Shown here: in pieces, positions 8,919 through 16,403 of the stretch
Layout: each line of letters starts with the position of its first letter
How positions within the stretch are numbered: position 1 is the first letter of the stretch
Assembly (NCBI RefSeq): GCF_009708075.1
Contig: NZ_WMBT01000001.1
Span: 602,032-666,031 of the forward strand
Source: Paracoccus lichenicola
GTDB lineage: Bacteria; Pseudomonadota; Alphaproteobacteria; Rhodobacterales; Rhodobacteraceae
Direction: 5' to 3'
DNA: 64,000 nucleotides
Translations under genes and position numbers: made by a program
The notes under the pieces: generated by a model
Told to the model about the DNA's origin: nothing
Database searches by the model: none
What the model saw: the letters and a program-made list of their open reading frames with translations, nothing else

Positions 8919-8942
8919 GGAACAAACCGAGGCCCCAAGCAA

Positions 8943-9458
8943 ATGATGTCCTACACCCGCACCCCGATCAGCCTTGCCGACCCGTTCGACCTGGACGCGG
9001 TGAAGCAACACGCGCGCGTTGACGGCGATCACGATGATGCAGCCATTGCGATGATGGCCCGTGCTGCTGCCCGCGAGATCGAGGCCCATGCGGAACTGGC
9101 CCTGCTGCATCAGTTGATCACGCTGACCGTGGATGCCACGGGGCAAGCCATCCCCCTGCCCTGCGGTCCTGCTGCATCTGATGCCGAGGTGCTGGTGGAC
9201 GGGCTGGCCCTGGTGAACGGACTGACAGGCGGGCGCTATCCCGTGCTGCACCTGCCCGACTATACACGCGGGCCTGTGGTCGTGTCCTATGTCGCGGGCT
9301 TCGGCCCTGATGCAGGCAGCATCCCCGATGACCTGGCGCTTGCCATCGCTGACCAGACGGCGCGGTCCTATGATCTGCGCGGGGCCGAGGATGGGCCGCA
9401 GGGACTATCGGTGGCAGCGTCTCGCATCGCAGCCCGCTATCGCAGGGTGGCGGTGTGA
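8943..9458 (+). CDS. Phage head-tail connector (gp6-like)
   Basis: 171 residues. The start PFDLDAVKQHARVDGDHDD is the classic opening of the gp6/phage_connect_1 family, in which a helix with an LxxxKxHLRVD-like motif begins a small all-helical protein. Such proteins form the ring under the portal to which a tail attaches, fitting a satellite that makes its own capsid but must dock foreign tails. ATG at 8943 or 8946 could both start; GAGG lies 10 bp before the first. It is first gene of the head operon and overlaps the terminase GTG by 4 bp. Confidence 0.75.
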   Translation: MMSYTRTPISLADPFDLDAVKQHARVDGDHDDAAIAMMARAAAREIEAHAELALLHQLITLTVDATGQAIPLPCGPAASDAEVLVDGLALVNGLTGGRYPVLHLPDYTRGPVVVSYVAGFGPDAGSIPDDLALAIADQTARSYDLRGAEDGPQGLSVAASRIAARYRRVAV

Positions 9459-11083
9459 CGGCGGCAGCGACCAGGGCGAAGGGGCGCAAGGGGCAGGCCG
9501 CATCTGGTCCCAATGCCCCCAAAGTCGGCAAATCCAAGCACCGGGGGCTGACTAATCCTCGCGCGCGTTCTGACGATCCGGCGGCAAAAACCCTGGACTT
9601 CATCCGGTCCCTGCGGATCCCCGAGGGGCCGTTGCATGGGCAGAATTTCAGCCTGGCACCCTTTCAAGAGGACTTCATTCGGGGCGTTCTGGCACCCGAG
9701 ACAATGACGGCGATGCTTTCCGTTGGCAGGGGACAAGGCAAGTCGATGCTGTCTGCGGCGCTGGCCCTGGCGCACCTCATGGGCGTGTCTGACGATCAGC
9801 CGAGGCGGCAAGTGATCATCGCGGCCCGCGTAAAGGAACAGGCGCGCATCGCTTGGGAATATGTGCAGGCCATCGTTCTGCAACTGCCCGAGGATGAACA
9901 GGCGCTGTTCACCTTCCGGCAGGCTCCACGTCTGGAAATCAGCTATGAAGGCAACGGCGGCGGCATGATCCGGGCCGTGGCGGCAGATGCCAAGAACCTG
10001 CTTGGCCTAAGCCCGACGATGATTTGCGAGGATGAATTCGGCCATTGGCATCCTGACAAGGGGATGCAGCTTCATGCGGCCTTAGAGACTTCGGCGGGCA
10101 AGCGGCGGGCCAAGACCATCATCATATCGACTTCGGCAAGCGACGACACGCACCCGTTTTCGCAGATGCTGGACAACCCCCCGCCTCATTCCTTCATCAT
10201 CGAATGCCGCGCGCCTTTGGGCCAGCCTGCCGACGACTTGGCAGGCATCAAGGCTGCAAACCCCGGCGCGGAACATGGCATCGGCCCGTCCCTGCAATGG
10301 CTGCAAGATCAGGCCCGCGTGGCGATCCAGCGGGGCGGACAGGCTCTCACGGGCTTCCGGCTCTACAGCCTCAATCAGCGCGTTTCGGACGTGGGCAAGG
10401 CGCAGCTGGTGACGGCTGACGAATGGCAGGCTTGCGAGGCAACAGAACTGCCCCCGCGTGAAGGCGAGTGCATTGTGGGCCTGGACCTTGGCGGCAGCCG
10501 CAGCATGTCCGCCGTGGCGCTGTATTGGCCGCTGACAGGCCGTCTTGAGGTGCAGGGCGCATTCCCCCAGAAACCCGGCCTCGCGGATCGTGGCGAAGCG
10601 GATGGCGTGAAGGACCGCTATGTGCAGATGCACGACCGGGGCGAATTGACCGTGACCGGCGAAAGCACCGTGCAGGTCGGGCCGTGGCTGCGGCAAGTCT
10701 GGGACGATCTGGTGCAGGACGCTGATGTGCGCGCCCTGATCTGCGACCGATACCGGCAGGCGGAATTGCTGGACGCCCTGACAGCGGCAGGCATCCGCGT
10801 TCCCGTGGTTTTCCGGGGGCAAGGCTTCCGCGACGGCGGGCAGGACGTTGAAGGCTTCCGCAAGGCTGTCTTTGACGGGGAAGTGCGCACGGCTCCGTCC
10901 CTGCTGCTGCGCTCTGCGGCGGCTGACGCGCTTGTCGTGGTCGATGATGCGATGAACGCCAAGCTGACCAAGGCGCGAAGCCTGGGCCGCATTGACGCTA
11001 TCGCAGCCTCCATCCTGGCCGTTGCCGAGGGCCAGCGGCGCAAGGCCGCACCTCTGCGGAAAGCGAGGGTTGCATGGGCATGA
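9455..11083 (+). CDS. terL: Phage terminase large subunit
   Basis: 542 residues. The ATPase domain has Walker A GRGQGKS (91-97) and Walker B TMICEDE (acidic 192-194). The C-terminal nuclease domain has its first metal site in GLDLGGSRS (Asp344). It would cut concatemeric DNA and pump it into the prohead. The start is GTG at 9455, overlapping the connector stop (GTGA). The first 45 residues are basic and low-complexity. No gene resembling a small terminase precedes it. The 3' end overlaps the HNH gene by 10 bp. Confidence 0.9.
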   Translation: MTAAATRAKGRKGQAASGPNAPKVGKSKHRGLTNPRARSDDPAAKTLDFIRSLRIPEGPLHGQNFSLAPFQEDFIRGVLAPETMTAMLSVGRGQGKSMLSAALALAHLMGVSDDQPRRQVIIAARVKEQARIAWEYVQAIVLQLPEDEQALFTFRQAPRLEISYEGNGGGMIRAVAADAKNLLGLSPTMICEDEFGHWHPDKGMQLHAALETSAGKRRAKTIIISTSASDDTHPFSQMLDNPPPHSFIIECRAPLGQPADDLAGIKAANPGAEHGIGPSLQWLQDQARVAIQRGGQALTGFRLYSLNQRVSDVGKAQLVTADEWQACEATELPPREGECIVGLDLGGSRSMSAVALYWPLTGRLEVQGAFPQKPGLADRGEADGVKDRYVQMHDRGELTVTGESTVQVGPWLRQVWDDLVQDADVRALICDRYRQAELLDALTAAGIRVPVVFRGQGFRDGGQDVEGFRKAVFDGEVRTAPSLLLRSAAADALVVVDDAMNAKLTKARSLGRIDAIAASILAVAEGQRRKAAPLRKARVAWA

Positions 11084-11409
11084 TGCGCGATTGGCACCGG
11101 CATTCAAAGCGCGTGACCTCGACCAAACGCTGGCAGGTTCTGCGCCAGATCGTGCTGGAACGGGACAACTGGGCTTGCGTGGATTGCGGCACCCGGCGCG
11201 GGCGGCTGGAAATCGACCATATCCAGTCCGTGCGGACCCGGCCCGACCTGGCCTTTGACCCGGCGAATTGTGCCGCCCGCTGTCCTTCCTGTCACACGAA
11301 AAAAACCCGGATCGAGTGCGGGCATCCCGCCCCGATCATCACCCCCGAGCGGCAAGCCTGGGGGCAACTCGTTGCCGAACTGGCGACAAACCCCAACCCG
11401 GCAACATGA
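11074..11409 (+). CDS. HNH endonuclease
   Basis: 111 residues. A CxxC pair (WACVDCG), the His of IDHIQ, and CPSCHTKK make a zinc-stabilised beta-beta-alpha-metal HNH fold. Phage HNH proteins coded next to terL stimulate terminase cleavage at cos sites in HK97-like phages, so it is probably part of the packaging machine. That suggests cos-type packaging (inference). It overlaps terL by 10 bp; its stop lies 8 bp before the capsid gene. Confidence 0.88.
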   Translation: MGMMRDWHRHSKRVTSTKRWQVLRQIVLERDNWACVDCGTRRGRLEIDHIQSVRTRPDLAFDPANCAARCPSCHTKKTRIECGHPAPIITPERQAWGQLVAELATNPNPAT

Positions 11410-11417
11410 GGTATCAA

Positions 11418-12653
11418 ATGCTGGACTCTGTGAAGATCGCCCGTCGCCAGTCGGAAATCCGGCAGGCATTGGCGGGCCTGGTCGGCAAGGAAAGCCCGAC
11501 CGAGGACGAAACCCGTTCCATGGAAAGCATGGATCAGGAATACCGGACCAACGAAACACGGTTCCGGGCTGCCCTGGTGGCCGAGGATCAGGAACGGCGC
11601 GAAGCCGGGGCCGATCTGGAAACGCGCTCCGACCGTGAATTCGCGGAACTGATCGGGCGCTTTGAACTGCGGCAGGTGGCCCTGTCCCTGGACGAAGGCC
11701 GGGCGCTTTCGGGCGCAACTGCCGAGGTGGTGCAGGAACTGCGCGCCAAGGGCGGCTATCAGGGCATCCCGGTCCCGCTGGCGGCTCTGGAAACCCGTGC
11801 GGGCGAAACCGTCGCGGCGGGCGTTCCGAACCCCAAGACCATCCGTCCCATCATCGACCGGATCTTCCCGAACAGCGTGGCCGAACGCCTGGGCGTCCAG
11901 CGCATCAACATCACGGCGGGCGAACTGGCCTTTCCCGTGGCGACCGCTGGCGCTGTCTTTGGCTGGCAGACGACCGAACTTGGCAACGTGGGGGCGCAGC
12001 AAGCCTTTGCCACGACCGAACGCAGCCTGGCCCCCGATCACACCGGCGGCGCGCAGATGGTCATCAGCCGCAAGGCGCTGAAACAGGCGGGCGAAGGGTT
12101 GGAACAGGCGATCCGGCGCGACATGAACGCGGTGATCGGCGCGGAACTCGACCGCGTGGTGATCAGCGGCAGCGGCGCGGCGGGCCAGCCCCTGGGCATC
12201 ATTCCGGGCGCTGCCACCTACGGCATCACCGCGACCGCCGTTGGCGCGACCGCGACCTGGGCGGCGTTCCGGGCGCAGCTGGTGGCCTTCATGGACGGCA
12301 ACCAGATCACCGCGCCCGACCAGGTGAAGCTGGCCTTCGATCCGGCGATCTGGGCGGAACTGGACGCGGCGCTGATCACCGGCACGGCTGTTTCGGAATG
12401 GGACCGGCTGACCAAGCAGGTTGGCACCCCGGCAATCAGCAATGTCATCCCCGACAGGACCGCGATCCTGACCGCCACCGTGCAGGGCGTGGCCCCCGGC
12501 TATCTGGGCATCTGGGGCGGCGTTGACCTGATCCGGGATCCCTATACCAAGGCGGCATCGGGCCAGCTGGTGCTGACCGCGCTTGTGACGGCTGACTTCA
12601 CCGTCCCGCGCGGCGCGCAAACCCGCATCCTGACCGGCATCGGGGCGCCCTGA
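11418..12653 (+). CDS. HK97-type major capsid protein
   Basis: 411 residues. The N-terminal ~110 residues are a charged helical scaffolding (delta) region with many Glu/Gln/Arg. It is followed by the HK97 fold, with GGYQGIPVPLAAL near the probable cleavage site and FPVATAGAVFGWQT and ISRKAL typical of the spine helix and P domain. The prohead protease next door would remove the delta region. ATG 11418 is preferred, since GAGG lies 6 bp ahead; ATG 11406 overlaps the HNH stop and is the alternative. No frameshift or truncation is seen. Confidence 0.88.
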   Translation: MLDSVKIARRQSEIRQALAGLVGKESPTEDETRSMESMDQEYRTNETRFRAALVAEDQERREAGADLETRSDREFAELIGRFELRQVALSLDEGRALSGATAEVVQELRAKGGYQGIPVPLAALETRAGETVAAGVPNPKTIRPIIDRIFPNSVAERLGVQRINITAGELAFPVATAGAVFGWQTTELGNVGAQQAFATTERSLAPDHTGGAQMVISRKALKQAGEGLEQAIRRDMNAVIGAELDRVVISGSGAAGQPLGIIPGAATYGITATAVGATATWAAFRAQLVAFMDGNQITAPDQVKLAFDPAIWAELDAALITGTAVSEWDRLTKQVGTPAISNVIPDRTAILTATVQGVAPGYLGIWGGVDLIRDPYTKAASGQLVLTALVTADFTVPRGAQTRILTGIGAP

Positions 12654-13207
12654 TGCTGTGGGGGGCGTCTCTCGGCGCACTGGAACTGCGCAGCGATGGC
12701 GGGGCAACCCGCCTGCGGGCGACGTTCCCCTATGGGGCGGAAACCGAACTGGCACCGGGGCGGCGTGAAGTCATCGCCCCGCGCGCCTTCGCTGACCGGA
12801 TCGAGGCAGGCGGCGAAATCCACCTGCTGTCCGGTCACGACTACAACCGCCCGCTGGCATCCACCACGGCGGGCAACCTGTCCCTGCGCGATAGCGACGA
12901 CGCGCTGATGATCGAGGCCGAGATTGACGGCGGCACGACCTGGGCGCGCGACTTCCTGGCAGCCCATGCAAGCGGGCTGATCCGCGGCCTGTCCCCTGGC
13001 TTCCGCGTCACCCCGGACGGTGAACGGATCGAGCGGCGCGGGGCTGGCGTCCTGCGCACCATCACCAAAGCGGCGCTGTTTGAAATATCGGCTGTCACCC
13101 GGCCCGCCTATCCTTCGGCGCAGATCGAGGCGCGGGCATGGGAAACCCATTGGGACCGGCTGCCCTATCGCGGCCCGGTCTATCACCTGAACCGTTGGAG
13201 GGTCTGA
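12653..13207 (+). CDS. HK97-family prohead protease
   Basis: 184 residues of the U35/S78 prohead protease family. GHDYNRPLAS places the catalytic His at 62, and GLSPGFRV places the catalytic Ser at 114; EISAVTRPAYPSA is the conserved C-terminal beta region. It matures the capsid by removing the scaffolding domain. The start overlaps the capsid stop (TGATG) and the stop overlaps the portal start likewise, so the three are coupled. It lies downstream of the capsid gene, the reverse of the order in HK97. Confidence 0.9.
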   Translation: MLWGASLGALELRSDGGATRLRATFPYGAETELAPGRREVIAPRAFADRIEAGGEIHLLSGHDYNRPLASTTAGNLSLRDSDDALMIEAEIDGGTTWARDFLAAHASGLIRGLSPGFRVTPDGERIERRGAGVLRTITKAALFEISAVTRPAYPSAQIEARAWETHWDRLPYRGPVYHLNRWRV

Positions 13208-14280
13208 TGGGCCTGCTGAACCTGTTCCGGCGGTCTACGCGCGTAGACGTTCCCGAAACCCGTGCCATCCAGCCGGGCTATACCGCCAGCCTCATGGCAG
13301 CGCGCGAAGCGTGGATTTCCGGCGCATCCGGCCTGGCCGAGGTAACGGCGGCTGTGCAGACTTCCGTTTCTCTCTGGGAAAGCGGCCTGTCGCTGGCCGA
13401 TGTGACCGGCACCGACCTGCTGGACCGGCGCAGCATGGCTATCACGGCCCGCGCTCTGGCCCTACGGGGCGAATGCCTGTTCCTGATCCGTGATAGGCTG
13501 ATCCCGGCGACCGATTGGGACATCAGCACCCGCTACGGCCAACCCCGCGCCTATCGCGTGGGACTGCCTGAAATCGGCGGCGGGCGGAATGAAACCGTCC
13601 TGGCAGGCGAGGTGCTGCACTTCCGCATTGGCTGCGATGCTGTCACCCCCTGGGCAGGCTCTGCACCTCTGGCCCGTGCCAAGCTGTCGGCGCAGCTGCT
13701 GGAAGCCATCGAAACCGCGTTGCGCGACGTTTACCAGGACTCGCCTATTGGCAGCCTGATCGTGCCCGTGCCTGAAGGATCAGCCGAGGATATGGAGGCG
13801 CTGCGGCGGGGCTTCCGTGGCAGGCGCGGGCAGGCTCTGGTGATCGAGGGCGTGGCGCAGGCGACGGCGGCGGGCATGAACCCGAACATCGGCAAGTCAC
13901 CGGATCAGCTTTCCCCGGATTTGTCCCGCACCTTGGCCGACCGGCTGCTGACTGATGCGAAAGGCGCAATCTTTGGCACGTTCGGCGTCCTGCCCGGCCT
14001 GCACAACCCCGCCACGACCGGACCGATGGTCCGCGAGGCGCAGCGGCACCTTGCGCAGCTGGTGCTGCAACCCGTCGCCAATCTCATGGCCGAGGAAGCC
14101 AGCGAGAAATTCGGGCTGGCCGTAAAAATCGACGTTGTGCGACCGATGCAAGCCTTTGACCACGGCGGCAAGGCGCGGGCGCTTGGCACGATGATGCAGG
14201 CGATGGCGCAGGCCAAGGAGGCCGGGCTTGACGATGCGACCGTGAAGGACGCGCTGACCTTCATCGACTGGGCGGATTGA
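13207..14280 (+). CDS. Phage portal protein (HK97 type)
   Basis: 357 residues. The beginning GLLNLFRRS, then SVSLWESGLSLADV, fits the HK97/gp3 portal family. The region FGVLPGL...TGPMVREAQRHLAQLVLQPVANLMAEE is the conserved stem/clip helix area. The dodecameric ring would be the DNA gate and docking point for the connector. It is last gene of the head operon, and no tail gene follows. ATG 13207 overlaps the protease stop. Confidence 0.88.
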   Translation: MGLLNLFRRSTRVDVPETRAIQPGYTASLMAAREAWISGASGLAEVTAAVQTSVSLWESGLSLADVTGTDLLDRRSMAITARALALRGECLFLIRDRLIPATDWDISTRYGQPRAYRVGLPEIGGGRNETVLAGEVLHFRIGCDAVTPWAGSAPLARAKLSAQLLEAIETALRDVYQDSPIGSLIVPVPEGSAEDMEALRRGFRGRRGQALVIEGVAQATAAGMNPNIGKSPDQLSPDLSRTLADRLLTDAKGAIFGTFGVLPGLHNPATTGPMVREAQRHLAQLVLQPVANLMAEEASEKFGLAVKIDVVRPMQAFDHGGKARALGTMMQAMAQAKEAGLDDATVKDALTFIDWAD

Positions 14281-14552
14281 CGAGATAGGGCCGGGATGCG
14301 CCCTGCGGGCTTTCGAGCGTCTTCACCGCAAAGCATCTGGGATCAGACGGCGAGTGCCCGGCGTCCGACATGCCGAAAACCCCGTCACGGCGCGGCCCCT
14401 TCTTCCATGGGGGCGCGGCGCAGGCTGCCACGATGCAGATCGGGGGCCGCCAACGCGGCACGAGCAAGTGCCATGGCCCGCGTCTGGGCAAGGGGCCGGG
14501 GGCGTCGGGATGGCGCACCGGCCCCGCTTCCTCAGAATATCCCGGTGCCTGC
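14281..14552. other. 272-bp gap between portal and repressor genes
   Basis: The gap lies between two gene ends that converge. Reading frames on both strands have no recognisable composition or ribosome sites. I see no gene or clear terminator here. Confidence 0.5.
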
Positions 14553-14897
14553 TTACTTGTCGTCTGGAGATTTTCCGAAGTGAAGGCGCATATGACCTGG
14601 CCGCTTTTGTTCAAAACGCGGTTCAAGTTCAGGAAGCATGTCCGCAATCAGCCGGTTTACTTCGTCCAGCCTAGCAAGCCTCTCCGCGCGTGTTGGCGCT
14701 GCTTGAAGATACTGGAACATGTCATGGACAGTCATTTGAACGGGTGTGGGTGCGGGAAATTTATCTTCTAGCGCCGCGACGATTTCAGCGTTCATGCTGC
14801 GGTTGTTTGCATCTGCGGCGGCCTTGATCCGGTCGCGCAGATCATCAGGCATCCGAATGTTGACCTGGGCCTGCTCACGGGCTGGCGGCTTAGACAT
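14553..14897 (-). CDS. Arc-family ribbon-helix-helix repressor
   Basis: 114 residues. The segment QVNIRMPDDLRDRIKAAAD through RSMNAEIVAALED is a textbook Arc/MetJ ribbon-helix-helix: a strand that inserts in the major groove, then two helices. The C-terminal ~60 residues (helical, with an LARLDEVNRLIADML stretch) may oligomerise. It is divergent from a second RHH gene; palindromic operators lie between them. It is the best candidate for the master repressor of the element, the counterpart of Stl in other satellites (inference). Confidence 0.85.
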   Translation of the reverse strand: MSKPPAREQAQVNIRMPDDLRDRIKAAADANNRSMNAEIVAALEDKFPAPTPVQMTVHDMFQYLQAAPTRAERLARLDEVNRLIADMLPELEPRFEQKRPGHMRLHFGKSPDDK

Positions 14898-14919
14898 GTA
14901 GTCCCCACGCTATCACATG

Positions 14920-14987
14920 CCAGCACAATGCTACTTTTTAGCATTGACGCAATACCAGCACTATGCTGTTATAGCATTGTGCTGGTA
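14920..14987. promoter_or_regulatory. Operator cluster and rightward promoter between two Arc-type genes
   Basis: The motif is CCAGCACAATGCTA (14920-14933), followed by its partner TAGCATTG (14939-14946). Then comes a palindrome with 15-bp arms, TACCAGCACTATGCT (14953-14967) and AGCATTGTGCTGGTA (14973-14987), with a 5-bp centre and one mismatch. A rightward promoter TTGACG (14944-14949), 17 bp, TGTTAT (14967-14972) lies inside the cluster, so repressor binding would block it. Confidence 0.8.
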
Positions 14988-14999
14988 TCGAGGACCGCC

Positions 15000-15152
15000 A
15001 TGTCAGAAATGAAGCAACTGCCGATCCGCTTCCCCGCCGATGTGAAAGCGTGGCTGTCGGAACAAGCCCGGCTCAATGGTTCGAGCCAGAACAGCGAAGT
15101 GATCCGCGCCGTCCGCGAACGGATGGAGCGTCAAGAGGCCGCGACGGCCTAA
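15000..15152 (+). CDS. Short Arc-like ribbon-helix-helix protein
   Basis: 50 residues: MKQLPIRFPADVKAWLSEQA then SQNSEVIRAVRERMERQE. The strand (KQLPIRF) and two helices form a minimal ribbon-helix-helix unit, the size of Arc or CopG. It starts 13 bp after the large palindrome and is divergent from the 114-residue RHH gene. The pair could act as opposing regulators (Cro/CI-like logic) of lysogeny and induction; this is inferred from layout only. Confidence 0.8.
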   Translation: MSEMKQLPIRFPADVKAWLSEQARLNGSSQNSEVIRAVRERMERQEAATA

Positions 15153-15167
15153 CCCTTGGAGGAAATG

Positions 15168-15428
15168 ATGACGATCATCGAACGCGTTCGCGCGAACAAT
15201 ACCCCTTACCCTGCTGGCATGATGGACCGCATGGCGCTGTTTGCAGAGTGGACCGGCACAACCCCGCCCGAAACGATCCTGGAGGATCAGGGCGACGGCT
15301 GGACGTTCAGCACCGAGTTCCTGACGTTCTGCGCCCTGAACGGCATGTCGATTGATTGGGTTTGGCTTGGCGACGAGAAGTCGCTGGTCCTGGAAGCGCA
15401 CAATGCGGCGTTGCGGGGGCGGGCATGA
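15168..15428 (+). CDS. Small element protein, unknown function
   Basis: 86 residues, starting at the second of two adjacent ATGs because GGAGG (15158-15162) is spaced 5 bp from it. It ends LNGMSIDWVWLGDEKSLVLEAHNAALRGRA. A MSIDWVWLGD-like segment is common at the end of small phage regulators of alphaproteobacteria, but I cannot name the family. It lies 15 bp after the short RHH gene, and its stop overlaps the next start (ATGA). Confidence 0.65.
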   Translation: MTIIERVRANNTPYPAGMMDRMALFAEWTGTTPPETILEDQGDGWTFSTEFLTFCALNGMSIDWVWLGDEKSLVLEAHNAALRGRA

Positions 15429-15622
15429 CGCGGGAGGAGAAAGAAAAGCACTTCGAGGAGATCATGGAGTTGCTGGACGAAACCGAGAAGTCAGTCCTGC
15501 TCTATACCATCGTCACAGTAACGAACACCAAGTCGAAAGGGTGGCGAACGCGGCGAATCAACGATTTTACCCGATGGCTTGATGAGCGGCGCAATACCCC
15601 GATTGCCGAGAAAGTCGCATGA
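15425..15622 (+). CDS. Small charged element protein, unknown function
   Basis: 65 residues, starting MTREEKEKHFEEIMELLDE. An acidic/basic first helix is followed by a hydrophobic segment SVLLYTIVTVT and a basic end (KGWRTRRINDFTRWLDERR). It overlaps the previous gene by 4 bp. No family is recognised. The layout places it in the early regulatory operon. Confidence 0.6.
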   Translation: MTREEKEKHFEEIMELLDETEKSVLLYTIVTVTNTKSKGWRTRRINDFTRWLDERRNTPIAEKVA

Positions 15623-15671
15623 TGTGCATCGCCCGCGATCCCGCCGGTTGCGGGCGAAACACATGGAAAAC

Positions 15672-15714
15672 CTATTGCCACGGCAATCAATCCGATCTAT
15701 TGTTAAGGCAATAG
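15672..15714. promoter_or_regulatory. Tandem palindromic operators over a promoter
   Basis: Two palindromes with a 25-bp period: CTATTGCCACGGCAAT (15672-15687) and CTATTGTTAAGGCAATAG (15697-15714). A promoter TTGCCA (15675-15680), 17 bp, TATTGT (15698-15703) is embedded in them, pointing right to the gene at 15727. The motif differs from the CAGCACAATGCTA operators, so a second DNA-binding protein is implied. Confidence 0.7.
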
Positions 15715-15726
15715 ATGGAGATAGCT

Positions 15727-16191
15727 ATGAATATCGAACCCACCATGTCCAGCACTTACGCCTGCGAGGTCGCTTTCGTGAACAAGCAGCGTTTCAACGA
15801 AGCCGTGGCCCGAGGGGATTATCCCTGCGCCCCAGTAGTCGATGGCCGCACTCGCATTTTCACCGCGCGCGATGTGTTCGGCCTGTGGCTGTATGGCCAA
15901 CTGACCGATGAAGGGCTTCCCCCGGCCAAGGCGGGCGATCTGGCCTGCCAACTGGTCGAGGTGATGCGCCATAACCCCGATCTGCAAGAAGTGGCCCTGG
16001 TCCGTGACGCCTTTCGCCGCCGCTGGGTGGTAGCGCCTGACCAAGTAGGTTCACTGGTCAGCTTCACCTTGGGCGGGACGCAACCGATTGGCATCGAGAC
16101 GCTGGATCTGCGTCCGGTCCATAGCAACATCGCCCACCAGTTTAACAAGCTGGCGGCGCGCTATGTCCACCCCGACGACGCCGAGGACTGA
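15727..16191 (+). CDS. Phage-type regulatory protein candidate, unknown function
   Basis: 154 residues, starting MNIEPTMSSTYACEVAF. The central stretch RIFTARDVFGLWLYGQLTDEGL resembles a MerR-like DNA-binding helix pair (…FxxRDVxxLxLxxxLxxxG), suggesting a site-specific DNA binder; it may recognise the palindromes at its own promoter. ATG 15727 is chosen because GGAG (15717-15720) is 6 bp ahead; an upstream ATG at 15715 lacks such a site. It lies just before the AlpA-like and integrase genes. The call is tentative. Confidence 0.55.
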   Translation: MNIEPTMSSTYACEVAFVNKQRFNEAVARGDYPCAPVVDGRTRIFTARDVFGLWLYGQLTDEGLPPAKAGDLACQLVEVMRHNPDLQEVALVRDAFRRRWVVAPDQVGSLVSFTLGGTQPIGIETLDLRPVHSNIAHQFNKLAARYVHPDDAED

Positions 16192-16196
16192 TCGAC

Positions 16197-16403
16197 ATGA
16201 TCAAGGCATTGCCCCTCTGGGCCAACGAAAAGACTTCTGCATCGCTTCTGGATTTGAAGCCCTGCGAGTTTTGCGCGCTGGTTGCGGATGGGCATTTGCC
16301 GCGCGGTCGTGAGATCGCCCCTGGCGTGATCCGCTGGAATACAGACGAACTGCGCGCCATCGGGCGGGGCGAAGCTGTCGATGGAGGAATAGACTGGTCA
16401 TGA
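16197..16403 (+). CDS. AlpA/excisionase-like DNA-binding protein
   Basis: 68 residues. The core SLLDLKPCEFCALVADGHLPRGREIAPGVIRWNTDEL fits the AlpA/Xis winged-helix layout: a recognition helix, a wing with Arg-Gly, then a W-x-x-x-E/D-L end. Such proteins bend attachment-site DNA for excision or activate integrase expression. The gene lies directly before the integrase, with ATGA overlap, as usual for int-xis pairs. Confidence 0.7.
   Translation: MIKALPLWANEKTSASLLDLKPCEFCALVADGHLPRGREIAPGVIRWNTDELRAIGRGEAVDGGIDWS

Larger units (their letters stand above)
8447..8942. other. 496-bp noncoding gap before the head module
   Basis: No convincing reading frame was found on either strand. The gap begins with a hairpin (8455-8486). 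Its middle is rich in GGGAC-type words (GGGGACTACCCC, GGGACACCGG, GGGGACCGG, GGGACAGCGG, GGGGACAGTAG) between about 8610 and 8870. It ends with a promoter/operator at 8890-8918. A position between the processing module and terminase genes is where a packaging (cos/pac) site or an origin would be expected; neither is proven. Confidence 0.55.

Noticed and set aside
8711..9022. Open frame that could be a small terminase before terL
   Set aside because: The translation is Arg/Pro/Gly/His-rich with no helix-turn-helix, lacks a ribosome site, and overlaps the connector gene in another frame.
14261..14647. Minus-strand frame covering the gap after portal
   Set aside because: It overlaps the portal 3' end and the RHH gene 3' end, has frame-shadow composition and no ribosome site.
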